Shown: positions 1-11,690, counted from the stretch's first letter. The stretch: DNA of 64,000 nt from Loripinus fragilis (GCA_964019695.1 OZ026516.1:97650368-97714367); one strand, 5' to 3'. Numbers and translations: made by a program. The notes: generated from the sequence alone by a model not told the origin.

Positions 1-427
1 CAGCAGAAAGCATGTCACCCAGGTAGCCGCGAAGGAAGCCACCACCTCAAGCTTCTCAGGTCCCACCCGACCTTCACCCCTATGTGGTATGCCGTCAGTT
101 CCCCTGCACATGCACACCTATAATCAGCCAGTCGTTGCATCCGGCTGCATTTCTAATGCACCCAGTTTTTGCAGCCATTGAAGTAGATGCTGTTGGTGCC
201 TACTCCAATCGGAACTGTCTCGGCCAATTCCGCAAAATTCCGTGGAATCAGACCAATGCATGATTCGATTCTCGAATTGTGACGGACTTCCCCGAGGCCT
301 CCAGCACGATGATGAACAGCAAGGGACTGAGAACGGAGCCCTTGTTTACTTTGAACTTCGACACGGACGTAGCTCAGCGCATTGGAATACCTTCCCTGGA
401 CTAATCTCACAAACCAGTCCTCATTAA
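1..427 (-). mobile_element. Non-LTR retrotransposon (LINE) reverse-transcriptase fragment, decayed
   Basis: Read on the minus strand, pieces of the late part of a LINE ORF2 appear in order. RLVQGRYSNALSYVRV (about 365-412) is the RT finger/palm segment. A cysteine-rich stretch, VGTNSIYFNGCKNWVH (about 153-200), follows. GPEKLEVVASF and YLGDMLSA lie at about 1-70. The order matches the VQGMY..., VGSNSIFCNGC...WVHKKC, KLEVVASFCYLGDMLSAGG layout that I know from animal LINEs. The frame shifts at least twice: between RVEVQSK and the LFIIVLEA-like part, and between VVASF and YLGDM. The catalytic YADD palm motif is not recognisable where it should be. The copy is therefore dead and is cut by the window edge. 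Recognition is from memory of the family, without a search. Confidence 0.72.
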
Positions 428-815
428 CTAGCTTTCGATACGGTCAAATGGATTCTATAAGTTCACGAAGGCCATATTATATATAGGGCCTACTGCTTGG
501 TATTTTTTCTTGCAGCTGCTGGACCACAAATGTCTCTATCTGGGTAAGGGAACTTATTGTTACGGAATTATTTTTCCCTTGTCTTTCAATAATATAAAAA
601 AAGCAATGAGAGAGTAAGAATGTATCCAAACTTTTCACTAAAAAGACAAATAGAGAAAGTGCATACATCTTATTTACAGAACAGATAATGCACCCCGAAA
701 TTTCTTCGCCAAGATCATGCCAAATACCACTTACATTAGTTTGAGGGACATCATGGAATAAGGACCCTGTGAAAATTCGCCTAGCATCTTAACAGATCAG
801 TCATAAACAGTAATG

Positions 816-1123
816 CATGAGGGTCTTGATGGGAGGGGGTGGGGTCTGGTACTCACTATTCATTTAAAATTTAGCCCATTATTCATCTCATTAAAATTTC
901 AGGTTATTCATTAAAATAAGACCAATTATTCCAGTATTCATGAAAATCTGATTATTCACTTTTCATTAATATTTTCTTCTTTTCATTAAAAAATTAGGAT
1001 TATTCTTTATTTTTTTCAAGCCCTCATTATTCACTAATCATTATTTTTTTGGCTCATTATCCACTATTCATTATAAAACAGACCATTATTCACTGACCAT
1101 AATACCCCATCCAGACCCTCATG
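816..1123. mobile_element. TIR element filled with degenerate ATTATTCA repeats
   Basis: The ends are inverted: CATGAGGGTCTTGATGGGAG at 816-835 against the complement of the closing 1103-1123 (CATGAGGGTCTGGATGGGGT). Between them the sequence is built from many variants of ATTATTCA/TCATTA, a low-complexity AT array. No ORF is present. This looks like a short non-autonomous element whose interior is a minisatellite. The flanks show no convincing target duplication. Confidence 0.5.
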
Positions 1124-2090
1124 TTTCAGCAGTCTCTAAAAGGCGCGAACAACAACAGCCAGAAAAAGCAGCAGAAAGTAGTAGCGGTAGTAAGATTAGT
1201 ATTATGGTACATGTAGTAGTAGTGATGGTTGGCTTTAGTCTAAAGTAATACACACATAATTATTGAAAAGCAGATATTTCACAATTTTTCAAACCACCTG
1301 ATAGTTACGAAATCCCACAATACACCTCCCACAATGATCAGTAAAACACTACTAAGGATGAGAAGAAATAACTGATATATATGTCTGTGTTTTATCACTA
1401 GACAAATAAATTTAGATTTGTTGTCATTTGTTATTTTTGAAATGATGATAAACTGAATGTGTGTTAAACTTTATCTTTTTCTACATGTATTTTGATTAAA
1501 CTGAACTAAGTCTGGTTTGGTATGATAATCATTTAAGTATTATATGACTTTTTTGCTACTTTAAAGGCGACATGAATGCGCAATTAGGACTGGTCAACCT
1601 TAGACATAGGTAAAAGCTGAAAATGAGGCGTGGTTTTATTCAAAAGCAACTGTATCACCTTGCGCCATTACCTGACGCAAAACACATTATTTAGTCCTTA
1701 AAACGCCAGCAAAATAACTGCATCTGAAAATGTCTATTTAACATAAGCATAGAGGCAAACATTGTGGTCCCAGCACTGTTTTTTTCTATAAGGCTTCAAA
1801 TATTTTAGTTGACGACAAAAAAAACATACATTTTGTGATTATGCGCATTAAAGCTTAATAAATGTGAGTTCAGTATGCATACGGTTAGGATTTCCATGGA
1901 ATGCCCGCACGTTTGCGCAGCCTAAGCAACTTATTTATTCTTCACCAAATTATAAATGGAACCTGATTTCCCTTGCTTAGCAGATGAAATAGCCGAACCA
2001 CGCCCAGAAATGATTTTAAAGATGCCGTCTTTACAGTAGGCGAAAAGTCTATTAATATGAGTTTAATGGTGTGCAACCCCCTGACAACAG
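1124..2090. other. Intergenic, no gene recognised
   Basis: AT-rich sequence with a GTA/AGT-rich patch near 1,180-1,225. AGGCGTGG near 1,628 and CCACGCC near 2,000 form a possible weak inverted pair. No ORF, exon or RNA gene is supported. Confidence 0.4.
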
Positions 2091-2091
2091 G

Positions 2092-2390
2092 AAATGTACA
2101 AAATGTGAAATCTGTGCTTTTGCACAGGCCCCGAAGTTATAAAACTTCTTCCATGCTCAATTCAGCTGAGCACGAAATTTATCCAGCTCAAAATGTTAAA
2201 ATACAAACAATTGTTTGCATTTTAACATTTATTAGCATGATAAATACAACATCTGAGAGACTTAAAGCAATAAACTTCTTCATTTGTCGGTATTTTAGTT
2301 TTTATGAGCAGTTGAAATTTCGTGCTCAGTTGAGTTGAGCATGAAAAAAGTTTTATAACCTCGTAGCCAGATTTCACATTTTGTACATTT
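2092..2390. mobile_element. Foldback element M1, copy 1, with extended perfect outer arms
   Basis: The core at 2,133-2,362 matches the M1 family seen at seven other places in the window. It has GAGGTTATAAAA-type ends, then nested palindromes: GCTCAATTCAGCTGAGC, a TGTTAAAATxCAAACAATTG stem and its complement, and TCGTGCTCAGTTGAG near the right end. This copy alone also carries an outer perfect 23-bp inverted repeat at 2,092-2,114 and 2,368-2,390, containing ATGTACAAAATGTGAAATC and its complement. It has no coding capacity. It is probably a non-autonomous DNA element able to form a long hairpin. Confidence 0.7.
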
Positions 2391-2424
2391 CTGGTAATAT
2401 AAACATAATAAAAAAAAAGGCGAC

Positions 2425-2506
2425 GTCTATTGACAGCCGGCTGTCAATAGCGTTTTTGGTCTAGTGCCAGCCGGCTGGCAATAGACCTAAAATGCTATTG
2501 ACAGCC
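2425..2506. repeat. Cluster of GCCGGC-centred palindromes
   Basis: A perfect 24-bp palindrome lies at 2,427-2,450 (half-site CTATTGACAGCC). A 30-bp palindrome with one mismatch follows at 2,458-2,487 (half-site GGTCTAGTGCCAGCC). A partial third copy of the first type ends the block. The same two palindrome types recur at 11,967-12,089. Function unknown. Confidence 0.7.
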
Positions 2507-2746
2507 AGTTACTGGAATATAGATAAAAGGGATTGTTACAAGTAAAACGTTATAAGATATCATTTATAATTAAGCGTATAAACAATGGTGATACATATAT
2601 ATAAGGTAACAAAGAAATTGGTGATATAATACATGCTTAGTTATAATCAAATAACAACTAAAAAGATAGCATTAGCTATTCAAATAAACCTACTTAAAAT
2701 TTCCCTGCTAGTGGCAACTTTTGCTTTCTACTTTTGTACTAATTAC

Positions 2747-2807
2747 AAACAGTGTGGACCAAGGTCAGCCTGGACGGTTGGACGTGATCTGGATCCAAAC
2801 TATTTGG
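2747..2807. repeat. Small hairpin repeat (GATCCAGATCAG type)
   Basis: CAAACAGTGTGGACC is followed by an imperfect complement, GGATCCAAACTATTTG, forming a hairpin of about 60 bp. Similar hairpins recur through the window near 4.2, 6.2, 33.7, 42.9, 45.8, 56.8, 57.2, 57.3, 58.2 and 58.9 kb. A shorter GCAGTCTG(A/G)TCAGGACTATCAG variant is at 2,962-3,006 and 6,066-6,108. Confidence 0.55.
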
Positions 2808-3413
2808 CACTATGATGGTATTTCTGAAAGATTTGTTTTAAGATTGTTCATTTTGAAAAAAATGCCACACACAAATAGCTTGCATAATTACCAAAGAGTT
2901 TAATTTGAGAGCCAGCACCAAAATATCCTGGCAGAAAAAGCCTGAGAAAATAAACAATCCTGAAAAGTCTGCTCCTAGAGGAGCAGTCTGGTCAGGACTA
3001 TCAGATTGCCTCATTCATCATTCTCAATCAGCTGGAAGATTCCATTTTAGAAGTCACACCATTAAATACATATGAGGCTAATTTTTAGGCGCATCATACC
3101 CGCGTCAGGAAACAGGTAAAGTTGTCTGGGTCCTGTCATTCGACTATTTTACCGATTCGGATCAACACAGAAATCAGAAACTCTTATTTCATATCGATGT
3201 TCTGATATTTTTCTTGACAAAATAAAGTAATTAAAGTGTGTCCGAATTTCCGAAATATCTATTGTCCTTTTATCAGAACTGAGCTTCTCAGTACCAAAGA
3301 CAGATAAATGTAGCTCAGATGAAATTAAACGATGTACACAATTGCCCTGGTTACAAATACGAAAGTGGCTGGGTCTCTTCTATTTGTACGGTTATTTAAA
3401 GCGGCGCACAACC

Positions 3414-3487
3414 TGACCTCATGGCCTAGTGGTTAGCGTGTCTGGCTACAAAACCAGAGAACCTGGATCAATTCCAAGGTGTTCACC
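3414..3487 (+). pseudogene. tRNA-like sequence (probable tRNA pseudogene or SINE head)
   Basis: CTCATGGCCTAGTGGTTAGC resembles a tRNA D-arm and A box (TGGCCTAGTGG). A 5-bp anticodon-type stem TCTGG/CCAGA follows, and CCTGGATCAATTCC stands in for the T-arm and B box. The anticodon loop is 8 nt instead of 7, and the B box lacks the GTTCGA core, so a working tRNA is unlikely. No clear SINE body follows. Confidence 0.45.
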
Positions 3488-4170
3488 TATTTTCAGTGTG
3501 TTTTTTCTTTCTTTATTTTAGCATTTTAATGTTAAATTGCTTCATTTTAGTAAATTGGCATCATCAAAACGACCAAAATGGTAATTCCTGAACTTTTTAT
3601 ATTAAATTATGCATGAAATCTATGTTTGGCCCTCCTGAAAGAGAATTAGTTTGGTAACCCGAGGTTTTTATTCTTTTTTCTGAAATGAAATAAAAATCTA
3701 TTCTTTAGATTTTCAACATCAGATTTTACATTATGATGATTTATTCTAAAAACAAATTCCAGTTTTCCACGAATTTCCAAAATACATCATGCAGTATCTT
3801 GTCAAGGCTTGGGATAACAAATAAACTTGCACATTTTCTAAAAGGTTTGAGGTGACTTGGGCAATAATTCAAATTAAGAGAAAGAACTGGCTGCATTTAA
3901 TGAAGAATACAACAATTTAGCTCGATATTTAGGACAAGTGTTATTCTTTCATCTGTTTAGAATTTGGTCAAATGCTGAAAATTCCAGATGAGATTATGAA
4001 CAAATAAGCACGGTAACATATCCTGTTTATTTCATAAATGGATAGACCATGCATAAACAAATTGTATGCATAGTATTGAACATATTTCAACATGGGAAGT
4101 ATTTAGTAGCATATGTACTTAAAGAATTTTTTCCTTTGGAACAAACAAAATATTACTACATCCTTTTTAG

Positions 4171-4232
4171 TAACACTGTGGATCCAGAGCAGCTGGTTTC
4201 TGATGAAGTGTCTGATCAGGATCCACATTTTC
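4171..4232. repeat. Small hairpin repeat
   Basis: AACACTGTGGATCCAGAGCAG pairs imperfectly with the downstream CTGATCAGGATCCACATT. Same family as the hairpin at 6,209-6,268. A related hairpin of the AATGCCAC.../GCATTTCATC type lies at 4,375-4,452 and again at 58,170-58,231. Confidence 0.5.
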
Positions 4233-4524
4233 CTGAATAGAATTGAAATTACATGCAAGCTATACCTGTCCAGTAGTCAGTAGATAGAATGTTGTAGGTT
4301 AACCCTTTTCATTCTGAATATGTATTGTAAGGGGTATGTAAAATATATAAAATTATGTTTTTCAGTACTTGCAGATGGCAGTGCAGATCCTGATAAAATG
4401 CCACCTTATGCTGCATTTCATCTGGGTCATCACTGTTTGAACCTGTATACAGAATGACACAACTTCTGTTCAGTGTATACTGTTTACAATAGAATGGGGT
4501 AATCTCTGTCAAACTTCCCAGGAT

Positions 4525-4607
4525 GCACGTAAAATCGGGGCACTACCGGGTTGTCAGCGAAACACCATCCTAATGGCGTTTCGCTGGTGGGCCGATAGTG
4601 GCCCACG
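4525..4607. repeat. Hairpin element with GGGCCGATAGTGGCCC end
   Basis: A GGGGCACTACCGG start, an internal TCAGCGAAACACCAT / ATGGCGTTTCGCTGG stem and a GGGCCGATAGTGGCCC end form a hairpin of about 80 bp. A second copy with the same stem and end is at 48,154-48,212. No coding content. Confidence 0.6.
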
Positions 4608-4760
4608 ATTGGATTCTGGCTGGGTTTACTCTCGGATCATATATCAAATAAAAACAAGCTAATCTTTGGCGATGGGTGACGATAAACATGAATGGACAAT
4701 CCTACGCATGTATAATAAAACAAACAGGATAAACCAATCTATGTGAGTTGAATTCAAAGT

Positions 4761-4929
4761 TTTGTTTTGTTTGATTTGATTCTTTATGTCCCATCACCAA
4801 TCATTTAGTTAAACAGGGACGGGTCTTCCTGGGTTGAACCAGTACTTAGGTAGGATAAATGACTGTCTTGCTCAAGGACGGCAACGCAGTGACGCCAGTG
4901 AGGCTCGAACCCGCGGTCTCTCGGTCTCT
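4761..4929 (-). mobile_element. SINE family B, 5'-truncated, with perfect target duplication
   Basis: Minus-strand tRNA-derived SINE. The tail side, TTTGTTTGATTTGATTCTTT, comes first, then TGTCCCATCACC, GGGTTGAACCAGTACT and CTTGCTCAAGGAC. The sequence ends in GAGGCTCGAACCCGCGG, the complement of a tRNA B box. It is flanked by the exact 11-bp direct repeat GAATTCAAAGT at 4,750-4,760 and 4,930-4,940, which fixes both insertion borders. Most of the tRNA-like head is missing, consistent with incomplete reverse transcription. Confidence 0.85.
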
Positions 4930-5367
4930 GAATTCAAAGTAATATTTGATTTAAGATAGGATATTTTTCTTGTGACGATTTCATTGTGTTTAAAGTTATG
5001 GTTATTTTATGGGGTGTGCGTGTGTTCTGGAAGCTAACTCATGGGCCTAAGAGAGAGGATTATCGCTCGTACATGCCAATAAACCACACATAAACTTGCA
5101 TATTGCACCGGCATTGACATGCACTGTGTCCGTTGCGTGATATATTATGATAAATGAAATAATGAAGCCAACATTATGTATCGAGTTAACCTGCGATTTT
5201 TCTCTTTTCGGCACCATTTCGTCTCCCCAGTACATCCATCCGTCCGTCTTAGACAAACACTAAAATATTATTTAATTTACTGACTTCCCGGATAAATGAT
5301 ATTTATGTTTTCATCAAAAGGTTGTCGCTATTTAAAAAAGGGCATGCTGTTTTCCTTATCATAATCG

Positions 5368-5554
5368 TTCTCTCTCTCTCTCTCTGGCTGTAACTTGTTA
5401 TGATTCTTCTCAAGGACAGCCGTTTTATTCTAAGCTAAAATTTTGCTGACATCATCTATAAACTAGTGATGCCCGAAAAACTGATGAATAAAGGACTTAC
5501 AGGCATCACTCACATTTAGTCTGTTTATTTAAATAATAAAGTGTTAACTGCCCA

Positions 5555-5587
<33 letters not shown>

Positions 5588-5660
5588 ACTGGCGAATTTG
5601 ATACATATTAAGCGATACCCGGATTAACCTAACTCAATATATCCTCTCTCTCTCTCTCTC
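5368..5660. repeat. Three CT/TC microsatellites
   Basis: Pyrimidine dinucleotide tracts at 5,368-5,385, 5,554-5,584 and 5,643-5,660, all with C/T on the plus strand and separated by ordinary sequence. Confidence 0.85.
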
Positions 5661-5925
5661 AAATAGTCACATACAGGATAATTCCGGTAATGCAGAACAT
5701 GCAAACAGAGCAAACAAAATGTAATGTGTTTGAAGTGGCTGCCGTCGGATTATATTCGAGTTTGAAAATGAGAAAACACCTCTCTGCAAACGGTCAAAGT
5801 TAAAAATGGGACTCCCATACATGTTCACCCAATTCTCACTTTGTCCAGCCCATTCCTGCTTTGCGCAAGGCCTGGTTATAGCAAAAATCGCTAAAATACT
5901 CCTTGCGCGATTCTAGAATCGTCCG

Positions 5926-5995
5926 GTACAATTCCGGAATCGGCGGACAAAGTAGGAATTCTCACAATGCGCAGGTACAATTCCGGAATTGTACT
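5926..5995. repeat. Repeated GGTACAATTCCGGAAT palindrome
   Basis: A perfect 20-bp palindrome GTACAATTCCGGAATTGTAC sits at 5,975-5,994. A half copy, CGGTACAATTCCGGAAT, lies about 50 bp upstream. A repeated GCGCAA/TTGCGC motif surrounds them, at 5,860-5,910 and near 6,005. No recognised element. Confidence 0.5.
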
Positions 5996-6208
5996 GATTC
6001 TCACTTTGCGCTGAACATATATATATACATTTGTACATGTTACATGTGCAAATGAAATAATCCAAGAACAGTCTGTTCCTAGAGGGGCAGTCTGATCAGG
6101 ACTATCAGCTAGATGATTAATACTCCTTTTAGGGTAGTTATTTTGGGGACAAACAATAATCTTGTAGGACTTTAACCTTGTCATGCTTAACCGATTGGAT
6201 CCTTTTTG

Positions 6209-6268
6209 GTAACACTATGGATCCAGAGCAGCTGGCTTCCGTTGAAGCTGTCTGATCAGGATCCTGTT
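6209..6268. repeat. Small hairpin repeat
   Basis: AACACTATGGATCCAGAGCAG with downstream CTGATCAGGATCCTGTTT. Close relative of 4,171-4,232. It abuts the tail of the SINE that follows. Confidence 0.5.
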
Positions 6269-6590
6269 TGTTTTGTTTGTTTTGTTTTTTTTTGTTGCTT
6301 TACGTCCCATGTCAACAGCTATGGTCATTGCGGGACGGTCAGTTCACTTAACCACACTTTTTCCTGGGCAGGCTTGAGCAAGCGGTTAACCAGTAATTTG
6401 TGCACATACTTTCGCTTGTAACTGACCACAACCCTTCTTGAATAAATCAGCGGAAGGGAGGAGAATGACCGTAGAAATTATTTCATGATCAATCTCCACG
6501 AAAGTATGGTACCGGGCCGGGATCGAACTCGCGACCCCTGGATCTGCAGTCAGACACGCATCTGTAGCCAGACACGGACAATTGCGAGTG
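6265..6590 (-). mobile_element. SINE family A, near full length
   Basis: Minus-strand SINE. The (GTTT)n tail is at 6,265-6,290 and the conserved tail TTACGTCCCATGTCAACAGC is near 6,300. The core runs through CCTGGGCAGGCTTGAGCAAG and the CTGATTTATTCAAGAAGGG region. The tRNA-like head ends in GGGATCGAACTCGCGACCCC (B box complement) near 6,520. The outermost head (A box side) is diverged. Other copies lie at 22.8, 26.8, 34.6, 35.1 and 44.2 kb. Confidence 0.75.
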
Positions 6591-8522
6591 TACGACAAGT
6601 AACGGCACTTGTTGTGTTGTACATTGGACGGTTGGTCACTTGCGGTATTGATTATTCATTTACACCATAAACAAACTTCTTTTTCTTACACGAAAAAACC
6701 CAGCATATGCTTGTTTTGGGTATAGAAGGTAAGTTATATTTGTGAGTTACTTTCTGGCTGGATTGAAATCCTATTTCATTGTCCATGTGCAGTGATTTTG
6801 AATATTAATCACTTGTTTATCAACAACGGGTGATTGATTTTCGAATTTTCAAACATGAAACGAACGTGCATAAAAACGCAAATTCACTGTCAGTATGAGT
6901 TTTACTCTTCTAATATTAGTACTTTCTAAGGAAACACTAATATTTTTTGTCAAACAAAACCAGAGCATGGCAAATGGCGAAAACATGACACACGTAGGAG
7001 CATGGCACCGTTTAGTCACTTGCTGTCGTTCGCTTACGGGTTGTACATGACAACTGCGACTTTACTGAACGGTCACTTGTATGCTGAGGGTCATATATCT
7101 TTTCTCATTTTATGCATACCGGTGCCAATATTTCACCTTTTTCTGTCAAGAAATGTTTGTTCTTAAATGCTGTCTGCTATATTGACTCCTGCATATATTC
7201 ACCCACACTACAGGCTATTTTTGATCATATGAAACCAAACATTGATCCTTAAAGAGCAACTTAAATCTCATTCCAAAATGCCATAAGCTGACCCATATTT
7301 CATTCATTAAAATTAATATGAAGCACGATCCTGAATGAAATCCAGACTAATAGGCCATGGGATAGATATGGGTCTGATCCAACCCCTTCCCCCACCTGTA
7401 CCACACCCACAAGGGGGGTTTGTTGACTCTGATTTCCATGAAGCCCAATGTCCTATATTTTAAAAAAAATTTACCCTCTGACAAGTGTGATGTAATATTG
7501 TAACATACTATTACGTATGTACTTGTGTTACATTTTGCATTACTACCCTATTTCCTGGAATATTTTATGCCTGTTGAATCTCCAGAAATATTTATTACTG
7601 TCTACTGGGTCTAATTTTTGCTGCTGCTACAAAGACAATGAAGTAATCTAACCAAAACTAAAAATACCAGCTCTCTACCTTTTAAAGTGTTTTAGGCATT
7701 TGAAACTAGCTACCACTTTATAAATGTTCAATAATAACAAAGACATGTTTTTGCTAAAAAGCTTAGCATAAAGTCGTGAGGTTTAAAACACACACTTACA
7801 TATATATTCAGCAGCCATCTTAATAGAGTGATTACCAGCAGTATATTATACTTAAATAGCATGCTTATCTTGAAACCATAATGCAAATAGTAACGTATGT
7901 AACATAAAAATATGCTAATGGAAACCCTCCCTCATTGAGGGGATATTCATACACTATGATTTTTCTAAAACTGCATCAACTGTATATAAGAATATAAAAA
8001 TGCAAAATGGCTCATGTTAGTTTCTGACAGTTTGTGGTCTACTGTGTTACAGCCATCTTAACTCTGTTACCATATTTAAGTCTCAAATCTTATTGTGCAA
8101 ATAAAAGTCAGATCTAATTCTTATAAATCATCATGCTCTCTTGAATAAATTCATCCAAAGTAACAGTATGCAGCAAAAAATCTTCATCTATAATAGTACT
8201 GTTAGATACGTTGCTTAATTTCAAATATATTAATAAATAGTACAATGATATCACTAGACCAATGGCTGCCAAAAGACCTCAGAGGCTTTGTCCATCAACA
8301 AACTCTTTATATAATCCACAAAAGTGTATATTAGCTCTTCAGCAGATACCCAGCAATATCAAAGTTTACTACGTTACCTTAAAATATAGGAATTCTAAAG
8401 TGATATTAAATTAGTTATTATTCTTACATGTAGTTTTTAATTGAACGCAAATGACTTGCACTATAATTGTATCTAATAAAGACACCTATTTTTTATGAGT
8501 AAAGAGTGGTGCTGTCTCTGTC

Positions 8523-8718
8523 ACAGCTTTCAGAGAGATGGCCCATCATAATTGGCATGTTGGCAGGATGAGATTTGTTTCACTTGAGACAAACTTAGTT
8601 TTTTGTGGGGCCATTTAGTCTATCATATTATTCTGCTCCTTCTTCCTTCCTCTGTGAGGGGCCCTGACATGACTGAAATTTTGTTTACTGGGATATTAAA
8701 TCTTAACTTAACCAATCA
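8523..8718 (+). repeat. LINE/SINE 3'-tail repeat with (AATC)-type end
   Basis: The sequence runs from CAGCTTTCAGAGAGATGGCC to ACTGGGATATTAAATCTTAA and ends in an AACCAATCAAT tail. A second copy is at 54,472-54,682, where the end is better preserved (GTTGGCTGGGACTTTAAGCC, then AATCAATCAAT). The simple-repeat tail suggests retrotransposition. It may be the 3' end of the LINE that mobilises the SINEs here. Confidence 0.55.
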
Positions 8719-9721
8719 ATTCAAATAGATATTACAGCAATCTTAATTCAACGTATCTTAGCATTTCAGGCTAAAGTTTTATTATTTATGACATTTTGGA
8801 CAAATATAGACCCATATCATATGTTTTATATCATAATATATGTTACCTTAAAATTGACAGAACATGAGAAGTGTCTTTATTCAGTTGTTACTTGAATTCT
8901 ATCATATCCACTTTATTAGGAATTTAAAACCTAATAACTTTGAACAAACCAATAAAATCGTGTTGTTATTTAAAAAAAAAAGTTAAAAAAAAAAACATTA
9001 TGTTTTGCAGAGATAAATGTGGATTGATAATGACTTTTAGTAATAGATATAAAGTTCTATTTTGTACAAGCTAGTAGCAATATAAATTTAGTGCAAAATT
9101 AGATTTAAATAAATCTAAACACCTCATGATGTATAATTCATAGCAAGTACTAGGCATTAAATATATGTATTAAAGTAAGTAATATATACCACATATGACA
9201 TAAACAAACAACATAATGGTAATATACACCAGAAAATGTTAAATATCGCCTTACACTATTCTTTATCAATAGAATAGTCATATTATTTAAAGTGTCTAAT
9301 GGCTTGAAGATAGGATTGTGTACTCAATTTCAATGAAAAGTTATTTACCTTATAAAACATTCGATTTAGGGTCACCATTCTCAGCAGCTTATAACTCTAA
9401 TAATCCTGTGAATGAATCTAACTGTTCGCAGTTTTGCATTTGGCAGCAAAAGGCCTGTAAGAATCATAGTATTGTGAACTAAACTACGCATCAAAGTTTA
9501 TCAAATAAAGATATTAAAAAAGATATCAATAATTTATATAGTATAGTTTACAAATACAACGTATGTAACCTAAAGTAATGTAAATAGCACACTTCTGCTT
9601 GATCAAAACGCTTTTAAAAGTCATTCTGCAATTAAAAAAAGGGCCACACAAGCTTAAAAAAGTATGTAACTATGCCTAAGAATACCTTAACATTGGCACT
9701 AATATATTATTGAATATATTT

Positions 9722-9905
9722 TGGGTAACATATATACGTTTGATGATACATAATACTGTGACTTCTCTCTCAGAGTTACATACCTCATTCTGTACCATAT
9801 ATATTGTAGTATTAGGAAATCATAGTGACAAAATCCCCCAAGAGGAGATTACAGGTTCTATGGTCAATAACGTTTATCTTTGAAGCCTTTTATGAGTCCA
9901 TATCG
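9722..9905. repeat. 184-bp near-identical duplication, copy 1
   Basis: Matches 11,168-11,351 with a single mismatch (TGGGTAACAT here, TGGGTGACAT there) over 184 bp. Similarity stops abruptly at both ends. The spacing is 1,446 bp in the same orientation. This is far more similar than anything else in the tract, so the duplication is recent. Confidence 0.93.
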
Positions 9906-11167
9906 TTTGCAATATAGAATTAGAAAGTGTATCAGCAGCTGTGAGGGCAGGCATCAATTTAAAAAAGGTTCTGTTTCTCATAGGAAAAGATATGTTGTTG
10001 ATATTAATTCTCTCTGATACACTGATAAGGGTTTTACGTTTACGCTTATTTTTTACAAAACATAAGGAAAGCATTAAGTAATTTTAAATTATTATGGAAA
10101 CATCTTTTCAACTCATTCATAATTTGTTATGCCTGATCATGTTTATATTTTATCCTGAAACTGTTGTCTGTTTTATAATATATCCAATTGCACTTGATCA
10201 TATGGAAGCTCACACTATGAACCCTGATTAGGCTGTTCCCGAATTACCATAAAGTAGCAGTCTGATCATGTCCCATGATGTTTATGCAAAACCATATAAA
10301 TGAACATTGAATAAAGGTGAAATTCCAACATTTCGATAAAAAACAGCCAAACCATGCACATGTGTCTATTAGATTAGTTGCTTAATGTCCAGGGCTTAAT
10401 GCTGTGGACATTGATGAATGGCTATTTATCTTAATCACAATTTCCCCCCTGTGCAGCCTTTCTTTAAGTATTTAAAGACTATAAGTATCCTCCAGAAATT
10501 GATAACTGTCCTGCTGAAATCCATAATATAAGCAAAGGATGATAGTAAAGTTAGGAAATCAAAAACACAACTCCAAAAGGCTGGACTGTATACACTGCCG
10601 GTTGTACTATAATACCAGGCAGGCAAAATGTATGCTTTGTCTCATATCAGGGTGCATTATTAAAACAAACCAGTACTAAATGAATCCATGTTGAATAAAC
10701 ACTTTTTGTTTTATATTTACTCCAAAGCATGTAATATTAACGATATCAAGACTATTTGTTGTTTGGAAAACAAATTGGTACCAAAATATAGCAATAATCA
10801 TTTCAACTAAATGTGTTAATGATGGCAAGTGCCCGTTCAATACAGACAGCCAAGATCACAAGCACCCGTTCAGTTTACTGCCAAGTGCCCGTTCAAATGG
10901 TGTAAAAAGGTGGCATGACAAGTCGTTACATATTATTCCAGTTAATACTCTTTCAGCAACTTTTATTCAAGAATACGCATGATATGTAATTGTAGAAGGT
11001 AGATAAATAAGAAGAACGTACAAACTTTATTGTTATGCTATATTTCATTACAACTTTACAAAGTGATCACATTGAAACGAAGCATCAATGGATTGATCAG
11101 TGTCATTATTTTAAGAGAACGATGGCAATAATAAGTTTTAATATTACCTATTTACAGGATAATTATC

Positions 11168-11351
11168 TGGGTGACATATATACGTTTGATGATACATAAT
11201 ACTGTGACTTCTCTCTCAGAGTTACATACCTCATTCTGTACCATATATATTGTAGTATTAGGAAATCATAGTGACAAAATCCCCCAAGAGGAGATTACAG
11301 GTTCTATGGTCAATAACGTTTATCTTTGAAGCCTTTTATGAGTCCATATCG
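11168..11351. repeat. 184-bp near-identical duplication, copy 2
   Basis: Second copy of 9,722-9,905, same orientation, one mismatch. The downstream junction at 11,351/11,352 leads into unrelated sequence and then a SINE C-like remnant. Confidence 0.93.
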
Positions 11352-11544
11352 GAGTATGAATCAATTCATCACAGATACACAAATGGTTGCTGTGTTGACA
11401 TATTTATGCACCCTGTGTTTTCTTTTGAGAGCAAGTGACTGATCCTCCAATGTACAACGTCGCAAGTGCTGTATTATGGCGTTCACTCGCAATTGTCCGG
11501 TCACTTCCGCTCCCTGGGTGTGGGGTGGGTTTATGCTTTTTGTG

Positions 11545-11690
11545 GTTCTATGTCCAGGAACTCCTGAAGGCTCAGCCGGCAGTGGTTCTGGTTTTAAAGC
11601 GTCTCAGAAGACGGGGCAACGGCTTAAAGTCTCATCCGATAGACTGGGAGAAGCCGGGAATCGAACCTGCGACCAACAATGGTTAATGGC
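11545..11690 (-). mobile_element. SINE family C-like remnant
   Basis: GGCTTAAAGTCTCATCCGAT, AGACTGGGAGAAGCC and GGGAATCGAACCTGCGACC match the tRNA-like half of the SINE C copies at 40.0 and 45.1 kb. The last block is the complement of a tRNA B box. The far end (A box side) and the tail are lost or unrecognisable. Confidence 0.6.

Larger units (their letters stand above)
7480..11351. repeat. Decayed relative of the 11.3-kb element (GTAACGTATGTAAC-rich tract)
   Basis: This ORF-less AT-rich tract contains repeated GTAAC/GTTAC sites of the kind found in the large element to its right. Examples are GTAACATACTATTACGTATG at 7,500, GTAACGTATGTAAC at 7,890-7,903, ACGTTACC at 8,371, ATATGTTACC at 8,839 and CGTATGTAACC at 9,560. 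The complement of about 8,220-8,340 aligns with 23,480-23,605, sharing CTTTTGGCAGCC, then AATATATTTGAA, then AACGTATxTAAC. The 184-bp block at 9,722-9,905 also shares CAAAATTCCC-GAGGAGATTA wording with the large element. I infer a rearranged, end-less copy of the same family. Confidence 0.45.

Noticed and set aside
9874..10074. 66-codon minus-strand ORF overlapping the duplicated 184-bp block
   Set aside because: The second copy of the block does not continue the frame and no family resemblance is seen.
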